Counted from the first letter of the stretch, positions 50,610 through 59,666 are shown. The stretch: DNA of 64,000 nucleotides from Streptomyces sp. RPA4-2 (GCF_012273515.2 NZ_CP050975.2:8742001-8806000), one strand, 5' to 3'. Translations and numbers: made by a program. Notes: generated by a model not told the origin, from the letters alone.

Positions 50610-51083
50610 ATGTACATGAAGCTCGAACTCATCGTCCTGCCGGTCACTGACGTCGACCGGGCCAAGGCCTTCTACGAGCAGGTGGGATTCCGCCTGGACC
50701 TCGACAAGGCCGTCAGCGAGGACTGGCGGGCCGTGCACTTCACGCCGCCCGGCTCCGGAACCTCGATCATGTTCGGCGCCGGGATGACCTCAGCCGCCCC
50801 GGGCTCGGCCCAGGGGCTGTACCTCGTCGTCTCCGACATCGAGGAGGCGCACACCGAACTCACCAGCCGCGGCATCGAGGTGAGCGAGGTGTTCCACGAC
50901 GCCGGCGGGCTGCTGTACCACGGCCACGAGGGCGGAACACTCACCCACGCCCTCGAAGGTCAGGGGCGGCTCCCCGGTGCGCACCCCGAGCGCGCTTCCT
51001 ACGGCTCCTTCCTGACCTTCCGCGATCCCGACGGGAACGGCTGGGTGCTCCAGGAGATCACGGAGCGCTTCCCCGGCCGCTGA
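50610..51083 (+). CDS. Glyoxalase/bleomycin-resistance-fold (VOC) protein
   Basis: A 157-residue vicinal-oxygen-chelate protein. ELIVLPVTDVDRAKAFYEQV at the start and LYLVVSDIEEAHTELTSRGI, then SFLTFRDPDGNGWVLQEITE at the end are the paired beta-alpha-beta-beta-beta modules. Possible metal ligands include the Glu near the end of the second module. The substrate is unknown. It lies 192 bases behind the nitrilase gene and is probably in the same MarR regulon. Confidence 0.85.
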   Translation: MYMKLELIVLPVTDVDRAKAFYEQVGFRLDLDKAVSEDWRAVHFTPPGSGTSIMFGAGMTSAAPGSAQGLYLVVSDIEEAHTELTSRGIEVSEVFHDAGGLLYHGHEGGTLTHALEGQGRLPGAHPERASYGSFLTFRDPDGNGWVLQEITERFPGR

Positions 51084-51173
51084 CACACCAGCTTCCCCGC
51101 GGCCGGCAAGCGTCCGGCGCGGTGGTGACACCACGAACGGCTGCCTCCGAGTCCAGCCGTCACGTCCCGACAC

Positions 51174-51193
51174 ATAGGAGCACATGCTCCTAT
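51174..51193. promoter_or_regulatory. MarR operator site 3, 20-bp perfect palindrome
   Basis: ATAGGAGCACATGCTCCTAT has 9-base arms around a CA centre, 55 bases before the epoxide-hydrolase-like gene. It is the best of the four sites. Confidence 0.8.
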
Positions 51194-51247
51194 CTGTTCC
51201 GGCTTGCGCGCTGTATGCCCTGACCATCGGAAAGAGAAAAAACTCCC

Positions 51248-52375
51248 ATGAGCATGTCGCCCATAGAACCGTCCGGCCAGGAGGGCCTTGGCCCTGACCA
51301 GCCCACGGCCCACCGCACCACCCCGCGGCGCGGATTCTCACGACGCGCCTTCGTCGGCGGCGCGGCCGCTTCCGCCGCTGCCGCGGGCATCTCGCTGGCG
51401 GCGGGTGGCCTGACGCCCGCCGTCGCCGGCGAGCCCAGGCGGATGCCGAAAGGCTTCGACTCGGTCGCCACGGCGCCGCACCTGCCGGCAGGATTCACCA
51501 AGACGTTCACCAGCCGGTTCGTCCAGGCCAACGGGATCCGCCAGCACGTGGTCACCGGAGGTGAGGGGCCACCGCTGCTCCTGGTGCACGGCTGGCCGGA
51601 GAACTGGTACGCCTGGCGCATGGTGATGCCGGAGCTGGCACGGCGCCACACAGTCGTCGCCGTCGACCAGCGCGGCATCGGATTGACCGACAAGCCGAGG
51701 AGCGGGTACGACTCCGGCACTCTCGCCAAGGACCTGGTCGCGCTGATGAGCGCGCTCGGGCACGAGCGGTTTGCCGTGGCCGGCCACGACACCGGCCTGA
51801 TCATCAGCTATGCGCTGGCGGCGGACCATCCGGAGCGGGTCGCCCGCGTGGCTCTCCTGGAGGTCCCCGGTCCTCCGACCCGTAAGGGCTCTCCGCTCCT
51901 GTTCGAACCCGAGCCTGTCAACAACCGGGTCTGGCACATCCCCTTCAACTGGATCGACCACGAGCTGACCGAGCAGCTGGTCAAGGGCCGGGAAGAGATC
52001 TTCTTCGGCTACGAGTTCGACATCCAGGGCGGACCGAAGCTGCCGGAGTATGCGCGGCAGTACTACTTCCGCCTCTTTTCGGACCCCGAAGCCCTGCGGG
52101 GCAGCTTCGGCCTCTACCGGGCGTGGGACGCCACCCTCGACCAGAACGCCGGGCGCGGGGAGAGCAAGCTGCCCATGCCGGTCCTGGCGGTCGGAGGATC
52201 GGAAGGCTACGGCTCGCATGTCGCGGACGCGATGATGCCCCTCGCGGACGACGTGCAGGGCGTGGTCATCCCCGGCGCTGGCCACTGGGTCGCCGAGCAG
52301 GCTCCCAGGGAACTGCTCGACGAACTGACGCACTTCCTGGCCCCGTACCGCCGCGCCGCCGGCCCGTCCCGCTAG
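51248..52375 (+). CDS. Tat-exported epoxide-hydrolase-like alpha/beta hydrolase
   Basis: A 375-residue enzyme with a twin-arginine signal (FSRRAFVGGAAASAAAAGIS, Arg32-Arg33, cleavage probably after about residue 61). The mature part is an alpha/beta hydrolase. HGWPENWYAW forms the oxyanion region, and Asp181 in GHDTGL is the nucleophile, which together with HGWP indicates epoxide hydrolases rather than esterases. GAGHWVAEQ supplies the catalytic His. The folded enzyme would be exported by the Tat machinery, and tat genes follow immediately. Family members also include dehalogenases. Confidence 0.88.
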   Translation: MSMSPIEPSGQEGLGPDQPTAHRTTPRRGFSRRAFVGGAAASAAAAGISLAAGGLTPAVAGEPRRMPKGFDSVATAPHLPAGFTKTFTSRFVQANGIRQHVVTGGEGPPLLLVHGWPENWYAWRMVMPELARRHTVVAVDQRGIGLTDKPRSGYDSGTLAKDLVALMSALGHERFAVAGHDTGLIISYALAADHPERVARVALLEVPGPPTRKGSPLLFEPEPVNNRVWHIPFNWIDHELTEQLVKGREEIFFGYEFDIQGGPKLPEYARQYYFRLFSDPEALRGSFGLYRAWDATLDQNAGRGESKLPMPVLAVGGSEGYGSHVADAMMPLADDVQGVVIPGAGHWVAEQAPRELLDELTHFLAPYRRAAGPSR

Positions 52376-52383
52376 CGGACGAA

Positions 52384-52416
52384 CCGTCACGCCCGGGCAC
52401 GCCCCGGGCGTGACGG
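52384..52416 (+). terminator. 14-bp hairpin after the hydrolase gene
   Basis: CCGTCACGCCCGGG (52384-52397) and its perfect complement (52403-52416) flank a 5-base loop, 9 bases past the stop codon. It should separate the hydrolase transcript from the tat genes, at least partly. Confidence 0.8.
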
Positions 52417-52642
52417 ATCGAGCTCGCCCGTGCGGCAGCGTCGCCGCCATCGAGCAGCCGGAGCCCCTTCACCGAAGAGGCCCCCACATCGCTCCCTGCT
52501 GATCCCACTGCCGGAGCCTTCGACCGAGGACGCCCTGGCCGCGGGTGCCCCCCGGCAAGCAGGACCGGGACGAACGCAACGCCACGGTTTGCCTGCTGTC
52601 CAGGAGCGGCGGAGCCGTCACCATCCCCGAAGGGAGGCATGG

Positions 52643-53026
52643 ATGTTTTCCGACATCGGCCCGCTCGAAGTCGTGACACTGGTCGTGCTCGCCGTCATTC
52701 TGGTCGGGCCCGACAAGCTCCCCAGGATGCTGTCCGACACCCTGCGGACACTGCGCAAACTCCGGGAGCTCTCGCAGAGCGCCCAGGCGAGCGTGCGCGA
52801 CGAACTACCCGCCGAGTTCCAGGATCTGAGCCTCGATGACCTCAATCCGAAGACCCTCCTGGCCAAGAACCTGCTCGGCGGCCAGGGCCTCGACGCGGGC
52901 CACCTGACCGCCGGCCTCACCCTCGGGGACGAACGGCTCGACAGCGCTGAGACCGGCACCTCGAAGGGCCTCGGAAAGGCCACCACCCACGGACCGCTTC
53001 CCACAGCCACCGGGCGCCGGCGCTGA
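52643..53026 (+). CDS. tatB: TatB-like translocase subunit
   Basis: A 127-residue protein. [20 protein letters not shown] is the N-terminal membrane helix, followed by the VGPDKLP hinge and an amphipathic helix, then a charged tail, as in TatB. TatB with TatC recognises twin-arginine signal peptides. GAAGGGAGG precedes the start. It is the first of three tat genes. Confidence 0.87.
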   Translation: MFSDIGPLEVVTLVVLAVILVGPDKLPRMLSDTLRTLRKLRELSQSAQASVRDELPAEFQDLSLDDLNPKTLLAKNLLGGQGLDAGHLTAGLTLGDERLDSAETGTSKGLGKATTHGPLPTATGRRR

Positions 53027-53294
53027 CAAAGCGCGCCACCTGGCAAGCCCCGGCGCGGGACCTCCCCTGGCGCGCGCACGGAGAAGCGCCGTCTCAGACC
53101 CAGGGGCCGGCCATCCCGTGCCGGCCCGCAGCCGGGACCAGCCCGACCAATCACCAACCAGCACACCAACGTCCCCCAGCACACCAACGTCCCCACCCCG
53201 ACGCAGGGCACGGCCGCACGCATCCGTGGCCGGCAAGCCTCTGCGCGCAGGAGTGCCGCTCCTGCGCCTATGGACCTACGGAAAGGAAACACCC

Positions 53295-53555
53295 ATGTTC
53301 GGCAGGCTCGGAGCACCCGAGATCATCCTCATCCTCCTCGTCGTCGTCCTCCTGTTCGGTGCCAAGCGGCTCCCCGACATGGCCCGTTCCTTCGGGCAGT
53401 CACTGCGGATCCTCAAGAGCGAGACCAAGGCCATGCAGAAGGACGACTCCGACGAACCATCGACCGCGCACACCGCCGCAGCCCTCCAGACCGCGTCCCA
53501 GAACCGGCAAACGGCAAGAGCGGCGGCCGAGGCAGAAACCTCCCCCAACCGCTGA
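53295..53555 (+). CDS. tatA: TatA-like pore subunit
   Basis: An 86-residue protein: helix [27 protein letters not shown] hinge, amphipathic helix [20 protein letters not shown] and an Ala/Gln/Ser tail. TatA forms the translocation pore. GGAAAGGAAA precedes the ATG. Confidence 0.9.
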   Translation: MFGRLGAPEIILILLVVVLLFGAKRLPDMARSFGQSLRILKSETKAMQKDDSDEPSTAHTAAALQTASQNRQTARAAAEAETSPNR

Positions 53556-53619
53556 AACGCCGAAGCCACCGACCGACCCACGCGCGGTCGGTGCCGCACC
53601 GAAGGAACCGGGACCGACC

Positions 53620-54498
53620 ATGACGCCCCAACCAGCCCACGACGCCGCACACATGCCCCTGGGGCAGCACCTGCGCGAGCTGCGCAACCGCCTGCTCAAG
53701 GCCGTCGGGGCCATCCTGCTCGTCACCGTGGCCGCAGCCCTGTTCTACAAGCAGCTCATCGGATTCCTCATCGACCCCCTGCCCGGCTGCGCCCCGGGCC
53801 GACTGGCCGGCGCGGACACCGCGGGGCACTGCGGGGTGATCTCCCTCAACGGACTCCTCTCACCCTTCACCCTGGCACTGAAGGTGTCGATCACCGTGGG
53901 CGTCGTCGCCGCCAGCCCGGTGTGGCTCTACCAGCTGTGGGCATTCCTCGCACCAGGACTGCACCGCCACGAGAAGAAGTACACCCTGGCCTTCCTCGGC
54001 GCCGGCATCCCGCTGTTCCTGACCGGCGCCGCCATGGCGTACTGGAGTCTGCCGACCACGGCACGGGTACTGATCTCCTTCACCCCGGACAACGCCACCA
54101 ACCTCCTGCCCGTCGACGACTTCCTCGACCTCGCCACCCGCATGGTCCTCGTCTTCGGCCTCTCCTTCGAACTCCCCGTCCTCCTCGTGCTGCTGAACCT
54201 CGCCGGCGTGATCAGCGCACGCAGGATGGCCGGCTGGTGGCGCGCCATGCTCATGGGCATCACCGCCTTCGCCGCCCTCGCCACCCCCAGCACCGACCCG
54301 CTCAGCATGCTGCTGCTCGCCACCCCCATCAGCCTGCTCTACCTGGCGGCCTGCGCGATCGCCTGGTGCAACGACCGCCGCCGGCACCGCACCGGCCCCA
54401 CCGGTCCGGGCGCGATCGCGGACACCGAGGCATCGCACCTCGAGCTCACCCCGGCCCGCCTCGACACCGCCGGCGACCTCACCGTCAGTCGGCTCTGA
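53620..54498 (+). CDS. tatC: TatC twin-arginine translocase subunit
   Basis: A 292-residue membrane protein with six predicted helices. MPLGQHLRELRNRLLKAVGA is the conserved N-terminal signal-binding motif, and SPVWLYQLWAFLAPGLHRHE and FGLSFELPVLLVLLNLAGVI are hallmark segments. It completes a full accessory tatBAC set directly behind a Tat substrate. Streptomyces normally has its house-keeping tat genes elsewhere, so this set is probably a second, dedicated one. Confidence 0.92.
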   Translation: MTPQPAHDAAHMPLGQHLRELRNRLLKAVGAILLVTVAAALFYKQLIGFLIDPLPGCAPGRLAGADTAGHCGVISLNGLLSPFTLALKVSITVGVVAASPVWLYQLWAFLAPGLHRHEKKYTLAFLGAGIPLFLTGAAMAYWSLPTTARVLISFTPDNATNLLPVDDFLDLATRMVLVFGLSFELPVLLVLLNLAGVISARRMAGWWRAMLMGITAFAALATPSTDPLSMLLLATPISLLYLAACAIAWCNDRRRHRTGPTGPGAIADTEASHLELTPARLDTAGDLTVSRL

Positions 54499-54499
54499 T

Positions 54500-54520
54500 C
54501 CGCTCCTTTTTGAGGAGCGG
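54500..54520 (+). terminator. Hairpin after tatC
   Basis: CCGCTCCT (54500-54507) pairs with AGGAGCGG (54513-54520) across a TTTTG loop, starting one base after the tatC stop. Confidence 0.6.
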
Positions 54521-54566
54521 CCCGCACGGGCAGTTGCCGGACGTCGCCGCCCTGGCCACCGAATAA

Positions 54567-54580
54567 AGAGCAAGTGCTTG
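54567..54580. promoter_or_regulatory. Weak fourth MarR-type site
   Basis: AGAGCAAGTGCTTG resembles the GAGCA-NN-TGCTC consensus with one arm mismatch, 85 bases before the gene at 54665. Confidence 0.4.
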
Positions 54581-54664
54581 GAAACGCGGAGTTCGCCTGG
54601 CTGCTCAGCGCCCACGCGGCCGAACGTACACATCCGGCTGAACACGATCAGGGAGATACATGTC

Positions 54665-55381
54665 ATGAGTGACCTCATCACCACCGTCATCGAGGCGCAC
54701 GGCGGCCTGCACCGGTACAACCGGTTCACCTCGGTCACCGCGCATCTCCGGGTCGGGGGTTCGCTGTGGCGGCTCAAGGGCCAGGAGGGGATCCTGAGTC
54801 AAGCGGCAGTCCGCCTGGACCTGCACCGGCAGCATGCCAGCCACTATCCCTTCACAGCGCCCCACCTGCGGTCATCCTTCACCGCGAAGCGTGTTGCCGT
54901 AGAGAGCGCCGCCGGTGACGTGAAGGCCGATCGCTTTGACCCCCGTGCGTCGTTCCCGGCCGACGTACACAGCCCCTGGGACGACCTGCACGTCGCCTAC
55001 TTCGCCGGATATGCCATGTGGACGTACTTCACGTCTCCGTTCACCTTCTCCTCGCCCGGATTTGAGGCCGCGGAACTTTCCCCGGTCACGGAGGAGGGGG
55101 AGGAGTGGAAGCGCCTGAAGGTCACCTTCCCCGACCACATCGCGACACATTGCCCCGAGCAGATCTTCTACTTCGACTCGAACGGGCTCCTGCGCAGGCA
55201 CGACTACACTCCCGAGGTCATCAACGCCGGGCCTGCCGCGCATTACCCGAGCGAATACAAGGAGTTCGACGGAATCATGGTTCCGACCCGGCGGCGCGTC
55301 TTCCGACGGGGACAGGACGGAACGGTGTCCCGGGACGTCGAACTCGTCACCATCAACGTCGAAAATGCCCTGTTCACCTGA
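54665..55381 (+). CDS. Unknown protein at the end of the MarR cluster
   Basis: A 238-residue protein with GGGAGA before the ATG. It starts with a short helix (MSDLITTVIEAHGGLHRYNR), then alternating strands (FTSVTAHLRVGGSLWRLKGQ, and later EEWKRLKVTFPDHIATHCPE, QIFYFDSNGLLRRHDYTPEV) consistent with an antiparallel beta barrel that could hold a hydrophobic ligand. No signal peptide or catalytic motif is evident. I do not recognise the family. Its position and the upstream palindrome suggest co-regulation with the nitrilase and epoxide hydrolase. Confidence 0.65.
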   Translation: MSDLITTVIEAHGGLHRYNRFTSVTAHLRVGGSLWRLKGQEGILSQAAVRLDLHRQHASHYPFTAPHLRSSFTAKRVAVESAAGDVKADRFDPRASFPADVHSPWDDLHVAYFAGYAMWTYFTSPFTFSSPGFEAAELSPVTEEGEEWKRLKVTFPDHIATHCPEQIFYFDSNGLLRRHDYTPEVINAGPAAHYPSEYKEFDGIMVPTRRRVFRRGQDGTVSRDVELVTINVENALFT

Positions 55382-55459
55382 GCGGTGAACCCTGTGGCGG
55401 TCTCATCGTCACAACGACTGAGTCCTGTGCGCATCCGCTGCGCCACGCGGCGACTTGCC

Positions 55460-55497
55460 GTGGTCGGGGCGATGGCCAGGGGCGGCGGCGCTGGCAG
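55460..55497. repeat. 38-bp duplicated non-coding segment, copy 1
   Basis: GTGGTCGGGGCGATGGCCAG begins a 38-base sequence repeated at 56249-56286 with 35 of 38 identical. Looser similarity extends to both sides (GCTGCGC-rich blocks, TGACCTG(G/C)(G/T)GTGGTCGGGT). The copies flank the KGG gene. No gene was recognised in 55382-55827. Confidence 0.6.
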
Positions 55498-55827
55498 CTC
55501 TCCGGGGCTGCGCAGGGCCCCGCTGCCGCGGCCGGCGCCGAACGCGGGGAAGAGCCTGCCCTGTTCGCGGTGTGGGCGCTGGTGTGGCCTCACCACAGCC
55601 CACACCAGCGTGGTCGCCCCGACCATGGCTGGGCTACTGCGCGATCACACCAGCTGACTACGCGGGGTCTGCGCAATGGGTGCGCCCCGGCTGCGCACCG
55701 CTGTGACCTGGGGTGGTCGGGTGCGCAGCCGGGGCGGAGGACATGACAGCCCGAGTGGAGCGGCCGGCAGTCCTGGCTCCCTTTTCCGCGTGGCTGCGGT
55801 GGAGAGGCTTGTGACGCTGTGCGGTCG

Positions 55828-56025
55828 TCAGCGCTGGGGGCGCTTCGCCTGGCTTGCGCTACCACCCTTGTGACCGGCTGCGCGGGCCTCTTCACTGCTG
55901 AAGTGCTGGGCTGCGCCCTTCTCCTGGGCCGTGTCGCCCCTGCGCGCGGCGGCAGCGCGCCGCTCTTCGGGGGTCATGTCCGCAAGGTTCTTCTTGTCCG
56001 CGCGGTCGCTCTGGTTCTCGGCCAT
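55828..56025 (-). CDS. KGG-repeat stress-type protein
   Basis: A 65-residue hydrophilic protein from ATG 56025 with AGGAGA upstream. It is built of a charged helix (NLADMTPEERRAAAARRGDT) and KG/KGG motifs (TAQEKGAAQHFSSEEARAAG, HKGGSASQ), the pattern of general-stress, desiccation-type KGG proteins. It is likely disordered and protective. It sits alone between the duplicated non-coding segments. Confidence 0.75.
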   Translation of the reverse strand: MAENQSDRADKKNLADMTPEERRAAAARRGDTAQEKGAAQHFSSEEARAAGHKGGSASQAKRPQR

Positions 56026-56248
56026 GGTGACGTCTCCTGTGGGAAGAGAAACTGGGGGTGACATGAGAGTCACACACCGTGGACAGGCCCGCACCTTGGA
56101 TCATTACCGTGGGTAGCGGCTCTGGGGGATGCCGCATCGGCGCTCTCCCACGCTCACGGGGCTGATTGCGCAGAGCCTGCACAATCAGCCCGAGGGCTGC
56201 GCCTCGGCGCGCGGCTGCGTAACGCGCTGACCTGCTGTGGTCGGGTCT

Positions 56249-56286
56249 GTGGTCGGGGCGATGGCCAGGTGCGGCGGTGCCGGCAG
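56249..56286. repeat. 38-bp duplicated non-coding segment, copy 2
   Basis: Second copy of the 55460-55497 sequence. The surrounding 56026-56798 region has no supported gene but also carries the 12-base tandem repeats at 56490. Confidence 0.6.
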
Positions 56287-56489
56287 TTGCGCACCCCGCG
56301 CCGTCCTTGCGACGCGTTGCCGCTGCAGCGTTGCCCGGGTACGGACGTGAGGTCTGTACTGGTACCTGGTGGCGACCCGGAGAGCACGGGCGGCCGGTGA
56401 TCATCGGGGCGCCCGGTGCTCGCTGCGCAGCGGTGGTGCGCACTTCCGACCTGGTCGCGGCCGTGGTGGTGTGGCCTGGTAGGGAGTCG

Positions 56490-56525
56490 ACCGTTCCCCC
56501 TACCGTCTTCCCTACCGTTCCCCCT
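56490..56525. repeat. Three 12-bp iteron-like tandem repeats
   Basis: ACCGTTCCCCCT, ACCGTCTTCCCT and ACCGTTCCCCCT stand head to tail, followed by a degenerate GCCAACTCCCCT and a fifth ACCGG start. The complementary strand is G-rich (runs of GGG every 3-8 bases) and could form a G-quadruplex. They lie about 270 bases before the replication-relaxation gene, as iterons would. Confidence 0.65.
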
Positions 56526-56798
56526 GCCAACTCCCCTACCGGCACGTGGAGTTGTCTCGCCGGTGTTCGTGCAGGTCAGGCCCCTTGACCAGGCCCGACC
56601 GCCGGTCTCGACAACCCTCTCTTCTCTCCTCCTGCCCCCTGCCTTGTGTGTGATGTCAGCGGCAGGTGGCAGGGTGGTGCGGCGTCGAGTCGAGAGGGTC
56701 CGGTGGGTTCGCGTGGGGTGCGCGGCCCGGCGCGGCCGGTCCGCGGCCCCGGGCGCCTGTCGGCGCCAGGGGCGGTGAGACTGGGCTGGGGGAGGGGT

Positions 56799-58163
56799 GT
56801 GGGTGTGGGTGGTTCGTTGACGTATCCGTACGGGTCGACGAGCGCGGTGCGCGGGCACGTGCTCGCCGCGCTCGGTGTGCTGAAAGTAGCGAGCGCGGAT
56901 CAGATGCGCAGGCTGACCTGTCCGGGACACAAGGACAGCAAGGGCGTGCGCAACGCCTGCCTGGACTTGGCCAAGCACGGACTGACGCTCTCCGAGGGCA
57001 GCGCGCGTGACGGGCAGAAGCTGTGGGGTCTGACCCCGCTCGGCCTCACCGCCGCAGCCGAGGTCCTCGGACGCCCGGCTGCGGACATGGGTGGCAACGC
57101 GCGGGGTGCGGCCCGCTCGGGTGCCCCGCACGCGATGGCCGTCAACGAGACGGTCATCGCGCTGACCGGCACCCAACCGGTCCCCACCCGCCCCATCGCC
57201 CGCGCCACCCCAACACCCGCCCCCGCAACGCCCACAGAGCCCGCCGCGCCCGCCGTGCCTGCTGTCCTGCCAGGGTTCGGGTCGGTGGGGTCGTGGGCGA
57301 CGGAGGTGGTGCACAACTTGCCGGGCACGAGCCGTACGCGTCCTTCGGTGCGTGCGGATGCGGTGCTGCGGGCTCCGGAGGCTGGCCTGCCGGTGCTGCT
57401 GGTGGAGGTCGATCGGGGCACGGAGGCGGACGAGGTCCTGGCGGCCAAGTTCGCCCGCTACCACCAGTACTTCCGCGTGAAGGTCAAAGACCCCGCGATC
57501 CCCGCGGCCCACGCGGTGCATGCGAGTCTGAGTGTTCCGTTGTGGCAGAGCCTCTACTTGCCGACGGGCCGGGACGGGTATCCGCCGATTGCCGTGGTGT
57601 TCGAGCCCGGTACCCGGCTGGGGGAGCAAGCGCTGAAGAACCGGATGAACCGGGTGCTGGATCTGACCCGCGAACACTGGTCGGGCACGTATCAGAAGCT
57701 CGGCGGATACGGTGGCGAGCCGGACGGTTACGTCGACTTCACCGACGCCATCCCGGTCCTGTTCACCACCCTGGACCGCATCCGGGAGTCCGGCCCGCTC
57801 GCCCCGGTGTGGTGGCGCTGCGGACACCGTCGCTGGGAATCCCTCACCGACGCCCTGGACAATCCCCGGGACCGCAGAGCCTGGCGCCGGCGCGAGGCCG
57901 AACGCAACGCAGCCCAGGAACGGAAGGAAGGGCCAGCTACCGCCGGGGACTGGTCTCAGCGCCACATTCCCGCGCAGCCCCAACTCGCACTCCCGCCCGA
58001 CCCGCCCTGCGAGAGCTGCGGCGGCCCGCTCAAGAGCCTTGGCGGTGAAGACCCTTCCGTCCCGCCACCGGACGGACCCACCTGCGAGGCCTGCCGCATC
58101 ACCGAAGCCGCGCAGCCGCCCACCGGCCTGTTCAAAGCCCTCTTCGGCCGCCAGGACTCATAA
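56799..58163 (+). CDS. Replication-relaxation family protein
   Basis: A 454-residue protein from GTG 56799 (GTG 56805 is possible; GGGGGAGGGG is upstream). It begins with a winged-helix-like segment (VRGHVLAALGVLKVASADQM, LTPLGLTAAAEVLGR). The core has HAMAVNETVIALTG, RADAVLRAPEAGLPVLLVEV and DRGTEADEVLAAKFARYHQY, the replication-relaxation signature, perhaps a nuclease-like fold (the VDRGTE). A C-terminal Cys-x2-Cys pair set (CESCGGPL, CEAC) may bind zinc. Members occur on Streptomyces plasmids and integrative elements near replication genes. Confidence 0.82.
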   Translation: MGVGGSLTYPYGSTSAVRGHVLAALGVLKVASADQMRRLTCPGHKDSKGVRNACLDLAKHGLTLSEGSARDGQKLWGLTPLGLTAAAEVLGRPAADMGGNARGAARSGAPHAMAVNETVIALTGTQPVPTRPIARATPTPAPATPTEPAAPAVPAVLPGFGSVGSWATEVVHNLPGTSRTRPSVRADAVLRAPEAGLPVLLVEVDRGTEADEVLAAKFARYHQYFRVKVKDPAIPAAHAVHASLSVPLWQSLYLPTGRDGYPPIAVVFEPGTRLGEQALKNRMNRVLDLTREHWSGTYQKLGGYGGEPDGYVDFTDAIPVLFTTLDRIRESGPLAPVWWRCGHRRWESLTDALDNPRDRRAWRRREAERNAAQERKEGPATAGDWSQRHIPAQPQLALPPDPPCESCGGPLKSLGGEDPSVPPPDGPTCEACRITEAAQPPTGLFKALFGRQDS

Positions 58164-58446
58164 CAGCCCCCACACGAGCCTCCGACACGGCTGGGACGGC
58201 CGTCAGGACAGCCTGACTTTGTTCGCGAGTTTCGCAGCAGATGTTCACCAGTCTCGACAGCAGCCGTTCTGGGTGGCGTTCGATTCGGCTCGGTCATCTG
58301 CCGGGCGGCGGTGGGGGGTGGTTGGAACGGCCGACCCGCTGGCAGAAGCGCGCCGCGGCCCGCTGGCAGACAGTGCCACCGGCCCGGTGAACGCTCAGCG
58401 GGGCCCCAGGGCAGGCACGCGGTGGCAGGCCGGAAGGCGGCAGAGG

Positions 58447-59666
58447 ATGGTGGAGGGCGTGGACGACTCCGTGCTCGGCCCGGTGCTGGCCCGCCTGCTG
58501 GAGCGGTCGCACGACACCGCACCGGGCGAGCTCGCCTCGCTCATCGGCCATGGCGCGCGCGACCTGGGCCTGGCCGGCGCGGCGGTCTACCTCGCCGACC
58601 TCCAGCAGACCCACCTCATCCCCCTGCCTCCGTCGGACGGCGGCGCGGACGCCGCGCTGGCCGTGGACGGCACCCTGGCCGGCTGGTGCTACCGCACCCG
58701 CTCCCAGCGCCTGGCCACGGACACACCCCACCTGGTGCTGTGGCTACCTCTGGTCGACGGCATCGAGCGCATCGGCGTGCTCCGCCTCACCGCACCCTCC
58801 CTGGACCCCAACACCCTGGAGCGCGCCAGGGCGCTGGCGTCCCTGACCGCCCTGCTGGTGGTCTCCAAGACCTTGTACAGCGACACCCTGCTCACCACGG
58901 TGCGCACCCGCCCGATGACGCTGCAGGCCGAACTCGCCTGGGCGTTCATGCCGCCCCGCACTTTGGGCACCACGGCGGTCACGTCCAGCGCCGTGCTGGA
59001 ACCCGCCTACGAGATCGGCGGTGACGCGTTCGACCACGCGCTCGGCGAGCGGAAACTGCACCTGGCCGTGGTCGACGCCATGGGCCACGACACCGCCTCG
59101 GGCCTGTGCGCGGCACTCGCCCTAGCTTAAGCTGCCGCTCCACCCGCCGCACCGACGGCACCCTCGCCGACATTGCCCCCGTCGTCGACCAGGCCCTGCG
59201 CTGCTGGGTTCCGGACCGGCTCCTGACCGCCGTTTTCGCCGACCTCGACCCCGTGACCGGGGAACTTGCCTGGGTCAACTGCGGCCACCCGCCCCCACTG
59301 CTGATCCGCCGCCAGCGCGTCGTGGTAAGCGCCCTGGCCCGGCACCCCAACCTCCCCCTCGGCCTCGGCCTCGGCCCCGGCCCCGGCCACCCGAATTCTG
59401 CCCCTCCGGTCGAGCGCTTCCAGCTCGAGCCCGGAGACCGGATCCTCATTCACACCGATGGCGTCACCGAGGCCCGCTCACCGGCCGGCGGCTTCTTCGG
59501 CGAAGACCGCCTGGTCGACACCGTCGTGCGGGCCACCGCCGCCGGCGAGCCCGCGCCCGAGGCCCTGCGCCGTCTCAGCCGCGACATCCTCGACCACAGC
59601 GGACACCTGACCGACGACGCCACCATCCTGCTGGCCGAATGGCATCCCCTCCGGACCCCCGACTGA
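58447..59666 (+). pseudogene. SpoIIE-type phosphatase gene split by a frameshift
   Basis: From ATG 58447 a GAF domain (LIGHGARDLGLAGAAVYLAD, LVLWLPLVDGIERIGVLRLT) leads into a PP2C domain with AYEIGGDAFDHALG and VVDAMGHDTASGLCAALALA, then TAA (59128-59130). The next frame resumes the domain with TRRTDGTLADIAPVVDQALR, AVFADLDPVTGELAWVNCGH, IHTDGVTEARSPAGGFFGED and LTDDATILLAEW to 59666. A small insertion/deletion around 59125-59145 broke it. As written, the phosphatase is inactive or made as two pieces. Confidence 0.75.

Noticed and set aside
57700..58200. Start of the second SpoIIE gene as far left as 57712
   Set aside because: That frame overlaps the replication-relaxation gene antiphase; the first credible start with GAF homology is the ATG at 58447.
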